Of a DNA stretch of 64,000 nt, positions 27,691 to 36,737 are shown piece after piece. The translations under genes were made by a program, and so were the position numbers. This DNA is from Hydractinia symbiolongicarpus (lineage: Eukaryota; Cnidaria; Hydrozoa; Anthoathecata; Hydractiniidae), in contig NC_079881.1 in NCBI RefSeq assembly GCF_029227915.1, forward strand, positions 20,807,501-20,871,500. Reading direction: 5' to 3'. The notes beneath the pieces are model-generated. The model was not told the origin of the DNA. It searched no databases and saw nothing but the letters and a program-made list of their open reading frames with translations. Within the stretch, counting starts at the first letter, position 1. Each line of letters starts with the position of its first letter.

Positions 27691-27821
27691 CAGGCCTACT
27701 TGAACTTTGAACAGAAACTGATACCTGTTCCTCAATCATTATTTAATTTTTCCTTAACGCAGCACTTTTATCAGAAACTGAAACCAGAGATAACCGGTGT
27801 GTTGATATTACCATGAAGGTA

Positions 27822-28059
27822 TAAGACAATGTTCACACATTGCAGATAAATGTCGTTCCGAAATGATTATTGTTGCGGGTATTCCTCGCGTTTACACGGT
27901 TCTGAAGCTATCCGATATGCGAAGTGGAATGGTGCCGTTCCGCTGTAAGTAGTGAAATGTTTTCGCTTTTTAGTTTTTGGAAAAAACAAGTTTACACGTC
28001 ATTCCGGAACAAAACGATTCCGGAATAAAAACTATCCGCAATGTGTGAACATAGTCTAA
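27822..28059. mobile_element. MITE with ~25-bp terminal inverted repeats
   Basis: The left end AGACAATGTTCACACATTGC (continuing AGATA) is the inverse of the right end TATCCGCAATGTGTGAACAT (continuing AGTCT) with two mismatches in 25. The 190 bp between contain further short inverted motifs (GTTCCG, CCGGAA). No coding capacity. TIR style is hAT-like, but the target duplication is not certain. Confidence 0.6.
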
Positions 28060-28292
28060 GAACAGGAGATAAACGTGTATTAGTTAGCCTAGAAAACTAA
28101 CATTATAAATGTATAATGTTTAATGTGAACATAGAGTGAAGGAAAAATCGTTTTTATAGAATGATGTACTTAAGATCCTGTAAAGATTTCTCGAAACAAG
28201 CACATGAGCTTGCAATGAATATTCAAAATATGTATTTGTGTTAACATTTCCAAACCACTCGGTCTCGAAATGTTAACATTAAATATTAAATA

Positions 28293-28442
28293 TCTATATT
28301 ATAATACCCGTATACGTCCGTCCGTCCGTCTGTCTGTCTGTGACGCAAAATGGTAGCTTAGTTGCGCAGGTAGCAAGACGCACGCAATGTGGTATAAAAA
28401 GGACGGGTGAACCCGTGGTTTTTTCCACGGGTTAACGACTAG
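28293..28442 (+). mobile_element. Non-autonomous Helitron-like element, copy A (best preserved)
   Basis: Begins TCTATATTATAATACCCGTA after an A (28292), has a GTCC/GTCT microsatellite tract, and ends with a perfect 9-bp hairpin (AACCCGTGG 28410-28418, six-T loop, CCACGGGTT 28425-28433), then AACGACTAG before a T (28443). TC start, subterminal hairpin about 6 nt from a CTAG end, and insertion between A and T are the hallmarks of Helitrons. 150 bp, no coding capacity. Confidence 0.75.
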
Positions 28443-29374
28443 TCTATATTAAATATCTAAAAGGCAAACTTAATTTTTTTTATTTATTTGATTCTTTTGT
28501 AAAGCCAGCGATCGTAGTTTATGTGAGCTACTGCACCTTAATTTTTCAGTCTTTTACCTTCATGATACTACACACATTACGAATAAAAAGATACAAGCAA
28601 AACTAATCAAACAACAACAAAAAAGAAACAAAAAAATTAACTAATACGTAAACAAACAATTTATTGCTTATCATTTATATTTGATTTAATGGTCCTAAGT
28701 TTCCAAAATTATATTAGAGGTAAAAAAAAACTTGTATAAAACAGCCATCTTTCTACAGTATGTAGAGTTTCTCAAACTTTAGGCTTATCATTTAAGCTTG
28801 GGATTATTGCGAAGGCTTTAGGCATTTACATGTAGTTTTCTTACTGGTACTTCAATAATTTAAGCTCCGATGTAACTGTTTTACCACAAAAAAATATTTT
28901 TAGACAAAATTTTGATTTATCGCTAATCCCCTGTGAACTGTCTGAGGCCTGACCTGAAATGGATACCAGTAGTGAGGCACTTAACGAACAGAAATATTTA
29001 GGAAATTAGGTAATTTGTTTTACCTTTTGTTAAGGAACTTAGGGATAAGAATCATTTTAGTATCGACCTCTTTAATTGAGTTTGGCATAATTAGGAAATT
29101 CAGGAAAGGTGTATTATAACTTATCTTTTGAAGATTATTTTATCAGAAAACACGATCCCCTTATAATTATTTCGAGACAATAAATATTATTTATAGATGT
29201 TGTTCAAATTAACGTAAATTTTGTAAATTTTCTTCCTATACATTGAATAGATTGAAAATATAAATATAACATATTTTAATGTTGTTTGTATATTTACTTT
29301 AAAAAGTTTTACAATCTTCACTCTAAAAACAATCACCACGCAAAGTTTGATATGAAAATTCAGTTTTTTCTTCT

Positions 29375-29853
29375 TTAAAACTTTTCTGTCAGGAATCCAA
29401 TAATTCCTGCCCCAATCGCTCCAAGGGTACCAATCCATCCCAAGATGTAGCTCCATCCGTACTTTAATAATGGACTGTGATTAATCTTACTGCTATAAAT
29501 AATCAAGGCAAGTGCCATGCAGCCTGCAGCAGCGAGTAAGAAAAGAGATGCGAACAATCCTTTAACTTTATCGGAAACTAATCCTAAAATCGACTATAGT
29601 ATACCCCCAACAGCAACTAAGCATGATATAATGGCGAATGCGCGAACAGCTTTGAACCAATCCTTAAGGTTATCACTACCACCAAAGTAATCATCAATGG
29701 AAATGCACTGTGCTGGTCTACATATTTTCCATAACCCTTGCCCAAAATCACTACTTGCTTTACTGACAGTCCAGTAATTACCAAAGTACATGCTGCAAGA
29801 AAGATGAATGCACCAATGCTACCAACGATCAGTAGAATTTTACCTACGCCCAT
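29375..29853 (-). pseudogene. Claudin/PMP22-like tetraspan membrane protein, broken
   Basis: Reading downwards from ATG at 29853: a first hydrophobic helix (GKILLIVGSIGAFIFLAAC), then in another frame an extracellular loop with the claudin-type W...GLW..C...C signature (NYW, GQGLWKIC, CRPAQC), a second helix (AFAIISCLVAVGGIL), an in-frame TAG (about 29594-29596), a third helix (LFASLFLLAAAGCMALALII) and a fourth (YILGWIGTLGAIGAGIIGFL). Thus one frameshift near 29780 and one nonsense codon disrupt about 155 residues. A plausible 5' UTR intron remains (acceptor TTTTTTCAG just before 29864; donor GTAAGTATT near 30025), so this is not a processed copy. It may be a recent pseudogene or reflect assembly errors. 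Claudin-family proteins form cell-cell junctions. Confidence 0.6.
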
Positions 29854-31500
29854 TTTATCAAGTACTGAAAAAATAAAGGAAAATAGAGTTTACAAGAACG
29901 CTATATTTAAATATATTTTTAAGGGAAACTTTCTTTTTAAATATAAATATATATACAGTTTCACTAAGATGTATTTACATTCCCATACTTTGATTGATAC
30001 ATAAAGATAATAAATTAATACTTACAAACCGTGTGCAACCTTCAATCAGTGAGTTCAAAACAGGGAGTGGAGGCTTAGTCGCAAGATTACCATTTAATGC
30101 GCATGTGTAGGACATGCTTTAAGTCCTCTATTTTCAAATTTGTATAGATAGCTTTGTATAAATAGCTAGTACTTTAGTACGAAAGAGGATAAAATTAGAA
30201 TGCTAAACAAAATTCTGTATGCACACTTATTATGCATGATAACATTTTCCGAAAAGAGTTCTAGGAAATCAGTCAATAGAATTGTTTATTGAGTATAAAC
30301 AATAATCTGTGGCTATAAATATATTTGCTGTCTGGAAAAATGTATATACAAATTACTAGTGCTAACATGTAAAAAACTTCTTTTTTCTGAGAAAGGTGGA
30401 TGCTTATTAAAATAATTTCACTAATTTATGGACAGTTTACAGTGCAATAGCATTTTCTTTTTTTTGTTTTGTTCTTTGTTTTAAGGAGAGGGGGGGGGGG
30501 GGGGGGGGTAAATATTTAGTACTGACTAAACACAAAAAAAAATTTCCCCGCTTTTAAGAAACAATATTTATGCTTGCAAACAATGAACGCATAAAGAACT
30601 TTTTTATTTTGTGTTTCTTGACTATCCAGAATCTTTCACTTGTGATGGGGTTGTTGTTATTATACAAACTGAAAGAGAGATTTTTAATTGCTGCTTTATT
30701 TTTTTTTAGTGATTCCAGGTTTATATTTTCTTCCATAGGTCATATATACTTCCATATTTTCTTCCATAGGTCTGCACTGTTAAGCGTGGCTCACCTATGG
30801 AATATATATTCAATATATTCAAAGAGATAGTAAATATATTTAATTCTTTTGCCAATCGTGACTTAGAATCACAACTTTTAAAAGTATTCATTTTATACAA
30901 ATATTTGATCTCTATCTATCAACAACTTTTTTTTCACGACAACCTCGTTTGATAAATATTAAGAGGTTTGGTATTTTCTGTTTATCGACTTAGAATAAAC
31001 AAAATTAATTACATTGAACAGATGCACCCTTTTTGTTTTATAAAAACAATTTTATAAGGACATTCGTTTCGAACTTTGCCAAAAATACGAACAAAATAAG
31101 AACACCCTTAGGCTGTTCTTGTTTTGACTTTGGGATAAGAATTTTTTTGCAATTCTTTCTCAAGTTACTGATGTTTTGCTTTTGGACGCTATTTTTCTTA
31201 TCTACAATAACTTAATAATAGTATTCTCATATACAACGAGAACTACCAACTTTTACATGTAAACACACAAATGTCAGAGACATTAGAATAAGAAATTCAT
31301 AAATAAGAACACAATGACACTCAAAAGAGCCTAAAAATAAGAACAGTCAAGCTGACCTCGGATTTTATTAGGTCCTAAAAAAGCGCGTATATTCGACAAT
31401 TCTAAATGGATATCCAGAATTATTCTATCAAGTTTTTTGATATCCGTTGGAGCACCCCGGAGCTGTATATTCCAAAAGCGAGAAACCATTTTAATTACGT
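29854..31500. other. Intergenic DNA upstream of the claudin-like gene
   Basis: No gene seen. Contains a poly(G) run (about 30490-30508) and a 17-bp direct duplication (ATTTTCTTCCATAGGTC, about 30724-30740 and 30756-30772). The last 150 bp abut the Polinton terminal repeat. Confidence 0.5.
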
Positions 31501-31743
31501 AGAGATAGGAATATGCCGATGTTAGGACAAAATCCCTTAGCACTTTACCATTTTACGTCAGAAGAAGAGATCATATCCGTTAAATGAACGATAGAAGAAT
31601 TTCTGTCCCCAACCCCCAATCCCCGCCGTGTCCCCCAAACCCCCTGGGCCCCCCACCCCCCAACCCTGCCGTGTCCCCCCATTACAGTGATAGGATTCAA
31701 CTGTGTCTATAATGGCCTCTAGCGTACGTAGTAATACCATCTA
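31501..31743 (+). repeat. Left terminal inverted repeat of Polinton 1
   Basis: Inverse match to 44168-44495. The repeat contains ATCCCTTAGCACTTTACCAT, a C-rich minisatellite (31604-31680: runs of CCCCC separated by AAC, AAT, GTGT), and, inward, the inverse of the last codons and the 3' end of the polymerase gene (TCTAGCGTACGTAGTAATAC). The outermost bases AG...CT are typical for Polintons. The C-rich run would be G-rich on the other strand and quadruplex-prone. Confidence 0.9.
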
Positions 31744-31798
31744 TGATAATAAAACATAAATTCTCAAATAACAACACGCAAGCAGTTTTTGTTATAAA

Positions 31799-31970
31799 AT
31801 TAAACCATCTGTCAATCAAACGTTTATAACAATAGGATTTTACATACCAGAAAGTTGTTTACATAAGAAAAAAGTCAAAACGAAAGTAGCCGTTGCTAAG
31901 GATATTTGGTATGTAAGGAATGCATTGTTCTCTATTGTTATTATGGTTTGATTGACATTTAATTGACGTC
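31799..31970. mobile_element. Imperfect palindrome, MITE-like insertion in Polinton 1
   Basis: Three inverted pairs are nested in order: TGTCAATCAAAC (31810) with GTTTGATTGACA (31946), ATAACAATAG (31826) with CTATTGTTAT (31932), TACATACCA (31841) with TGGTATGTA (31907). This makes a ~150-bp imperfect hairpin between the left TIR and the first gene. It has no coding capacity; a MITE or a decayed regulatory hairpin are both possible. Confidence 0.45.
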
Positions 31971-32038
31971 ATTCTCTAAACAAATACCATATGAAATAAC
32001 CTGTTGTCATAGCCATCACGAGAGCGATCTTCTCATCT

Positions 32039-32956
32039 TCATGTGTAGGGGTTGTAACCTACCACCCCTGTTTTAATTTTGAGATTCATGTCACTAGGTA
32101 ACATATAAATACCTTGTCCAACCGAATAATCAACCTTGCTTGAAGCGTAGTTTAACGTATCCTGATAACGTTTAATGTCCTCCTGAATATCAACCCTACG
32201 GTTAACAATGTCTTCAAGGTTGTTCATAAAAACTCTTTGAGTCGTCAAAGCGCTTGAATCATTACCCAAGATAGAAGAACGGGCTGAGGCTTGCGAACTA
32301 AGAACAAGATAAGCATACGCCCTAACACTGCTCGAAATCTTTACAAGGCCTGTTTTTGTAAAGCCATTAGATTTTTCCACAATCCATCGTGTCATGGAGT
32401 CGTCTGTGAAATAACTCAAGCCCGGAGTTGGATAGTTTTTACGTCTTTTTTGATATGAGCTGAAAAAGTATTGACCTCTGTATTTCATAGGATTGGAATC
32501 AACGTCATATTCACCACATATTTTTAGAAATTCTTCGTTTGAATAAGGATTGTCATATTGATTAAAACTATCTTCAAAAGGTTGAGGTGTCTGCAAGCGC
32601 TTAATGATTCGTCTAATGTGATAATAGACATGAAAACGATATACCGATCTGATCATAGATCTACCTTCTTTCAGGTGTTCGGAACTGACTCCACAAGCAC
32701 TTGAAGCACACCAAGTGGCAAAATTAAGTTGGGTTTGCCATAATTTAAACGGTTGTTCATTCCAAATTTTCATACGTTGTTCGTTTTGATTCAGTTCGTA
32801 ATTGGTAAAAATATTAGGAAAGACAGCAGGAATAGAGCCATTTTCAGAGACAATAATGGTCTGTTTATATAGATCCTTCCCATCCAGTATCTGAAGGCCC
32901 AGTCCTCCATTTGGCTTATAGGTCGCATTTGGGTTGTATTTGAAAATTCTATCCAT
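32039..32956 (-). CDS. Polinton-associated 305-aa protein, function unknown
   Basis: An intact frame starting ATG at 32956. The protein has no predicted membrane helix or catalytic motif I recognise. It is mixed alpha/beta with a helical middle (RSVYRFHVYYHIRRIIKRL), a part typical of proteins seen in cnidarian Polinton-like elements (YFTDDSMTRWIVEKSNG; SSVRAYAYLVLSSQASARSS), and a C-terminal end GQGIYMLPSDMNLK. It is transcribed divergently from the capsid-region genes with only 40 bp between the two ATGs, so they probably share a promoter. A virion-structural role is only an inference from its position. Confidence 0.7.
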   Translation of the reverse strand: MDRIFKYNPNATYKPNGGLGLQILDGKDLYKQTIIVSENGSIPAVFPNIFTNYELNQNEQRMKIWNEQPFKLWQTQLNFATWCASSACGVSSEHLKEGRSMIRSVYRFHVYYHIRRIIKRLQTPQPFEDSFNQYDNPYSNEEFLKICGEYDVDSNPMKYRGQYFFSSYQKRRKNYPTPGLSYFTDDSMTRWIVEKSNGFTKTGLVKISSSVRAYAYLVLSSQASARSSILGNDSSALTTQRVFMNNLEDIVNRRVDIQEDIKRYQDTLNYASSKVDYSVGQGIYMLPSDMNLKIKTGVVGYNPYT

Positions 32957-32996
32957 TCTTTTTTTGATTTAAATAATTCCATTCTCTAATATAAGA
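32957..32996. promoter_or_regulatory. Compact divergent promoter between 305-aa gene and capsid region
   Basis: Only 40 bp separate the two divergent start codons (32956 on -, 32997 on +). The sequence is AT-rich (TTTTTTTGATTTAAATAATT, then CTAATATAAGA). If both genes are expressed, both promoters must lie here or within the genes. Confidence 0.4.
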
Positions 32997-33377
32997 ATGT
33001 ATATCACAATAAATGACGTAAATAGTGAAAAGACAATATATTTGTACTACACTATATACAACGAGACTGGCACAAAAGAAGTTGCGATCATAGAAACGTT
33101 TTCGGACAATGTTACATATGAAATCACAGATCCACTAAAAGTGACCATTGGAAAAGACGAAAAGTTGCTACCGAAAGGAAAATACACCGGCAGGGAGCTG
33201 AACGCATCTTTAGCGGGTGATGTCACATCCACACCATTAATCAAAGACCCTCGAGTAATCAAAACAAATAAGCTAACCAACATAACAGAACTACATTTCA
33301 ATCTGAATGAATTGGAGGATGCATTAAATCTTAAAAATGGTAGATATAGCAATCAGACAAGGCATCATATCCAATGA
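32997..33377 (+). CDS. Beta-rich capsid-region protein, N-terminal part (minor capsid candidate)
   Basis: 126 codons starting ATG with beta-strand-rich sequence (KTIYLYYTIYNETGTKEVAII, VTYEITDPLKVTIG) and no membrane segment. Position immediately before the major capsid gene and strand pattern suggest the small single-jelly-roll (penton-type) protein of Polintons, but the frame stops early at 33375-33377, overlapping the next frame by 41 nt, and no C-terminal half is found. I suspect a deletion that removed the rest of this gene and perhaps the start of the next. Alternative: a complete small protein of unknown function. Confidence 0.45.
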   Translation: MYITINDVNSEKTIYLYYTIYNETGTKEVAIIETFSDNVTYEITDPLKVTIGKDEKLLPKGKYTGRELNASLAGDVTSTPLIKDPRVIKTNKLTNITELHFNLNELEDALNLKNGRYSNQTRHHIQ

Positions 33378-34280
33378 TGGGTGTACGGAAAACTGTATGA
33401 AATTGAGGGTAAGCCCTTCAGATAAAGACGCATCTGATGTCTCAGACAAAGCCATTGCTGATGCATACAAAAACAAGTTCACCATACCACTAGATTTTGA
33501 AATGTTAGATAGCACGATTCCATATTATCAAGCTGGATTAGGTAATAGGTTATGTTATGAGATCACATTCAATAATTACGACAGGGTTGTATTATCAACT
33601 CCAACCAAACCTTCGGGTTCTGCCACGGCACCGGCACCGGATGCTAAATACAAAATAACTAACATATCTCTCGAATATGAGATTGTGACACACCCAACCT
33701 TAGCCAGATTCATTTCAAGTGAATACGAAAACATGGCTTTACAATACGACAGGTTTTTGAGACATAGACAAATTAGAGTGGATAAGTCGGACACAACGTG
33801 GAATTGGTCATTCAATACACCTTGTAAATCTTTGAAGGGTATATTGGTTTTGTTTGAAGACGAACAAGCCTACAAACGAGATACCGGTAAGTTCTACAAT
33901 CCTAAAATTAAAAAGGTATCCGCCATAGTTGAGGGTAAGCCTAAATAACTTTTTGCTCAAGGTATGCAGCCGTTTGAACATTACAGTGAAATTTGGAAGT
34001 ATTTTGTAATGCCAGCGAAATCAAAAAACATCTGCAATTACATGATGTAAAAGTCTCGGATTACTTAACTAACAAATATGCTCTATGGTTAGATTTCAGA
34101 ACCATAGATGAAAACTCCCTGCATGGGACCGGCCGACGGATTGAAAATGCAAGTGAGGGGATCACCCTACAAATTGAAAAGACAGCAGAAACCGCAGGAT
34201 CCTTAAACGCCTATATATATCTAATCATGGACGCTGAACTAAACATTCAAAACGGTGAAATTATGGATGTACTTTATTAA
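33337..34280 (+). pseudogene. Major capsid protein (double jelly-roll type), broken
   Basis: The frame from ATG 33337 (good context AAAATGG; an in-frame stop lies at 33325) contains the segments characteristic of Polinton major capsid proteins: IPLDFEMLDSTIPYYQAGLG, LCYEITFNNYDRV, a Pro/Ala linker, and WNWSFNTPCKSLKGILVLFE. It is stopped by TAA at 33946-33948, resumes in the same frame, then shifts frame near 33995 into the C-terminal part (QLHDVKVSDYLTNKYALWLD, HGTGRRIENASEGITLQIEK) ending at 34280. The preserved length, about 314 codons, is short for this family, which fits loss of the N-terminal part. Defective in this copy. Confidence 0.75.
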
Positions 34281-34286
34281 GATAGA

Positions 34287-34901
34287 ATGGTGAAAAACAC
34301 ACTTTACATGAAAGAGCCCCACACAGCATTATTCGTTGGCCCTACGGGCTGCGGAAATTCCAAACGTGTTGTAAAATTATTAGAGAATGAATACTTTATA
34401 TATCACTTCGATTTCATCGTGATTATATGCCCAACATTAAGATGGAATAAGACATATAGGGACCGAAAATGGTTTTGGAACGACAGATATGTGATTCTAA
34501 TTGAGCCGGGAGGTATGTTATATGAATGGATTCGAAAGATGACGGATTTCTGTGCCGGATACAAATCCTTATTCCTGATCGAAGATATCATCGCAGACGA
34601 GAAACTAGACAAAAAGAGACAGCCATTGCTAGAGTTGGCCATTAGCGGACGACATCGAAACCACACTATGTGGCTACTCACACAATCATACACCGCTATA
34701 CCAAAAAATTTACGAAGGCAAGCTAAAATGTTATATGTGTGGTGTCCAAAAGACAGACAAGATCTCACAACTATTCATGAAGAGAATGATGTCATTGAAT
34801 CACGATCAGAGATACAGACGGTTAAGGAAAGGCTAAAAGATGGCAAATACACACATTTAGTCATGAGAATGGAACATCCAAGAACTTACGTGATTTGCTA
34901 G
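34287..34901 (+). CDS. A32-type DNA-packaging ATPase with an altered Walker A motif
   Basis: 204 codons, ATG 6 nt after the capsid stop. P-loop FVGPTGCGNSK (residues about 17-27), Walker B LFLIEDIIAD (about 94-103), then GRHRNHTMWLLTQSYTAIPK, the sensor region of FtsK/HerA-type A32 ATPases. These pump viral DNA into capsids. The canonical P-loop lysine (GxxGxGK[S/T]) is Asn here, a one-base change that should abolish ATP hydrolysis, although the frame is otherwise intact. The A32-type length (about 200-250 aa) fits. A hairpin follows 12 nt after the stop. A decayed relative lies at 50888-51469. Confidence 0.85.
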   Translation: MVKNTLYMKEPHTALFVGPTGCGNSKRVVKLLENEYFIYHFDFIVIICPTLRWNKTYRDRKWFWNDRYVILIEPGGMLYEWIRKMTDFCAGYKSLFLIEDIIADEKLDKKRQPLLELAISGRHRNHTMWLLTQSYTAIPKNLRRQAKMLYVWCPKDRQDLTTIHEENDVIESRSEIQTVKERLKDGKYTHLVMRMEHPRTYVIC

Positions 34902-34913
34902 ATTGGACGTTTT

Positions 34914-34940
34914 TTTTGTTACAAGACTCTTGTAACAAAA
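34914..34940 (+). terminator. Perfect 13-bp hairpin 12 nt after the ATPase stop
   Basis: TTTTGTTACAAGA (34914-34926), one-base loop, TCTTGTAACAAAA (34928-34940). It shares the GTTAC/GTAAC core with hairpins at 36738, 39408 and 40211, each placed just after a gene end. A role in 3'-end formation or termination is inferred from position. Confidence 0.6.
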
Positions 34941-34960
34941 GTATAAGAAGAATCTAACAG

Positions 34961-35016
34961 ATCTATAGGACTCCTATAAGACTCCTATAAGACTTCTATA
35001 GGACTCCTATAGGACC
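34961..35016. repeat. 12-bp tandem repeats upstream of the 213-aa gene
   Basis: About five imperfect copies of ACTCCTATAAG/ACTCCTATAGG follow each other and end 8 nt before the start codon at 35025. A related short repeat (TAGTACTCCT, three copies) follows the 145-aa gene at about 36713-36737. Confidence 0.75.
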
Positions 35017-35024
35017 ACAACAAA

Positions 35025-35666
35025 ATGATAGAATATATCAATTTCATAATACTAGTAGTACTAGTACTAGTACTAGTAGTACTACTAGTAGTACTTAGTT
35101 ATTGCTATTTTTGTGTTAAAAAATACCTATCGCTATTGAAAATGGCTGAAACGGCAATTGATAACTTAATTGCTCTTCCAGGTCCTCCATCCGAGGATGG
35201 TAAGAGGCAAAAATTGCTAGAGTGTGTGTTAACCGGAAATAGCAAGCTATACCTGGGTAAAATGTATACGGACGATCAAATTCAAAAGCTCAAAGATGAT
35301 GAGGTGAAGAAACTATTTAGTATATATGAAGCGAAACTATCAGGTCAGATGGTGAAGTCCTTGGGACAATCAATCATTCACATGTATTCCATGGGTGCCT
35401 GTACAGTATTAGGGATAAATAATACAAATGCATTGAGCAATGACCTGGAAAATGACCCCTTCCTAAATTCCGCCCTTCAAAGGTTCACATGTGACTTATA
35501 TTATAAATTCGGCTCATTGTTAGCACCATTCAGTGTTGGTCTCATTACGGGTAGGCATTATATCGCTGGAAGAAATTTAAACGCAAATAATATGAATACA
35601 ACAGATAATAAAAATGTCAGAAGAACAGACTCAGACTCCTATTCAGGTGACAACGAAGAACCCTAA
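35025..35666 (+). CDS. Polinton membrane protein, 213 aa
   Basis: Starts MIEYINFI and runs straight into a very hydrophobic helix (residues about 7-31, LVVLVLVLVVLLVVL), then a Cys-rich junction (SYCYFCVKK) and a soluble, mostly helical region. The helix is encoded by a CTAGTA microsatellite (35047-35098). A related gene occurs in the second element (53475-54123, - strand), sharing the helix-basic junction layout and a helical MVKSLGQSIIHMYSM-like segment, so this is a conserved component of these elements. Function unknown; a virion membrane or entry-related role would be a guess. Its last 53 nt overlap the next gene. Confidence 0.7.
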   Translation: MIEYINFIILVVLVLVLVVLLVVLSYCYFCVKKYLSLLKMAETAIDNLIALPGPPSEDGKRQKLLECVLTGNSKLYLGKMYTDDQIQKLKDDEVKKLFSIYEAKLSGQMVKSLGQSIIHMYSMGACTVLGINNTNALSNDLENDPFLNSALQRFTCDLYYKFGSLLAPFSVGLITGRHYIAGRNLNANNMNTTDNKNVRRTDSDSYSGDNEEP

Positions 35667-36003
35667 AAAGGTTGAAGCGGGTAAGAGGTTGGCGGAATAC
35701 AACCGTAAAATGCGGGAAGAATATAAAAAAGCGGTCATGGCACAAACACAGCAGACGCCTCAGACACAGCCTACTCCTCAGACACAGACACAGCCGGAAG
35801 ATTCAAAGGATATTGTAATAGATACGGATTCTGCCATCAAACCAGATGAAGGGCCTATGAACCACACCATAGTGGGAGGAGTGATAGTCCTTGTCTTTAT
35901 TGGTGCTTATTTTGTGTATAAAGACAAAAATATTATGGTGAAGGGTACCCCACCCTCAGGTACTAAAAAAACCGTGAGAATAAGTAAACTTGAAATGGAA
36001 TAA
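35614..36003 (+). CDS. Small membrane-anchored Polinton protein, 129 aa
   Basis: Starts 53 nt before the end of the upstream gene in another frame. Layout: acidic N-terminus, a basic helix (VEAGKRLAEYNRKMREEYKK), a Thr/Gln/Pro repeat (TQQTPQTQPTPQTQTQ, residues about 43-58), one transmembrane helix (TIVGGVIVLVFIGAYFVY, about 86-103) and a short basic tail. The gene at 52868-53296 in element 2 has the same order of features and the same neighbour, so the two are probably orthologous. Function unknown. Confidence 0.65.
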   Translation: MSEEQTQTPIQVTTKNPKKVEAGKRLAEYNRKMREEYKKAVMAQTQQTPQTQPTPQTQTQPEDSKDIVIDTDSAIKPDEGPMNHTIVGGVIVLVFIGAYFVYKDKNIMVKGTPPSGTKKTVRISKLEME

Positions 36004-36046
36004 AGGGATAATATCGCGATATTATAATCTCGCAGTATATAATAAC

Positions 36047-36274
36047 ATGGACAAAAAAAGTATAATCAATGATATATATAAAGCATCAGTCGTCTGCGTT
36101 TTCGCTGTAGGCTATTCAATGCTAGGAAAAAAGGTGTTAAAAATGTCACCACCCTCAATTCAAAAGGTTGACTTGGAAGATACCGGAAAGCTAGTTGCCA
36201 TTGTTGCCGCTAGTGAAATGTCAAGGGAATACTTAATTAAGCAAAAGATTATACCCGAAACTATCAATATCTAA
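36047..36274 (+). CDS. Small Polinton membrane protein, 75 aa
   Basis: I choose the ATG at 36047 (MDKKSIIND) rather than the one at 35990, which overlaps the previous gene and lacks conserved character; an AT-rich block with a palindrome (ATATCGCGATAT, 36011-36022) and TATATAATAAC sits just upstream. One probable membrane helix (VVCVFAVGYSMLG) is followed by a helical tail. It ends 2 nt before the next ATG. Not recognised by family. Confidence 0.55.
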   Translation: MDKKSIINDIYKASVVCVFAVGYSMLGKKVLKMSPPSIQKVDLEDTGKLVAIVAASEMSREYLIKQKIIPETINI

Positions 36275-36276
36275 AT

Positions 36277-36714
36277 ATGGCTTCAATTGCAATGATGTTG
36301 GGAGGGGCCTTAGCCAATGCTTTGGCTTTTACAGGCTCAAGCTATCTCTTTTCAAGTTTATCAAAAGACAGAATAGATAAGGAAAGAAAGCGTCATGATC
36401 TGGCCATAGAACAGTTGCAAAAAGCTCAGGTTTTGTGGCAACGTAAAAGACAAGAGAGAGTAGACTTTATCAATAAGCAGCTCAGACTTGAAAAGAAGGC
36501 CGAAGGAAAATTCATAGAGCTAAACGATTCAATGCGCGAATATAAAAAAGTGTTTGGAGATAGATCAGATCTTACAGATCTTACGGATCTACCGCGGGAA
36601 CCTGTATTGAGCGACTTTTATACACCTAGTAAGGATCAATATGAAAGGGAATTGGCCTTTATCGCGCTAAGTATGATCGGTGTCGGTGGTGCTGTGTGGT
36701 ATTTTGAAAGATAG
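36277..36714 (+). CDS. Polinton protein with N-terminal glycine-rich helix and coiled coil, 145 aa
   Basis: Starts MASIAMMLGGALANALAFTG, a small-residue hydrophobic helix of the kind seen in small Polinton proteins, followed by a charged coiled coil (about residues 32-75, KERKRHDLAIEQLQKAQ ... RKRQERVDF) and a C-terminal hydrophobic helix (LAFIALSMIGVGGAVWYF, about 126-143). Probably membrane-associated at both ends. It ends convergently with the 187-aa gene; a hairpin lies between them. Confidence 0.65.
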   Translation: MASIAMMLGGALANALAFTGSSYLFSSLSKDRIDKERKRHDLAIEQLQKAQVLWQRKRQERVDFINKQLRLEKKAEGKFIELNDSMREYKKVFGDRSDLTDLTDLPREPVLSDFYTPSKDQYERELAFIALSMIGVGGAVWYFER

Positions 36715-36737
36715 TACTCCTAGTACTCCTAGTACTC

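Larger units (their letters stand above)
26571..29370. other. Intergenic DNA with small mobile elements
   Basis: A 118-codon frame on the - strand at 26873-27229 has no recognised domain and I do not call it a gene. Otherwise the stretch holds two Helitron-like copies (27574-27690, 28293-28442), a MITE (27822-28059), and an 11-bp inverted repeat GTTAACATTTC/GAAATGTTAAC (28240-28250, 28267-28277). Confidence 0.5.

Noticed and set aside
31495-31500. Target-site duplication for Polinton 1
   Set aside because: TTACGT on the left and GCCTAA on the right do not match; no 6-bp duplication can be claimed.
31558-31740. 60-codon Gly-rich frame in the left terminal repeat
   Set aside because: It is made of the minisatellite and the inverse of the polymerase end; not a gene.
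34403-34768. 121-codon antisense frame within the ATPase
   Set aside because: Shadow of the ATPase coding frame.
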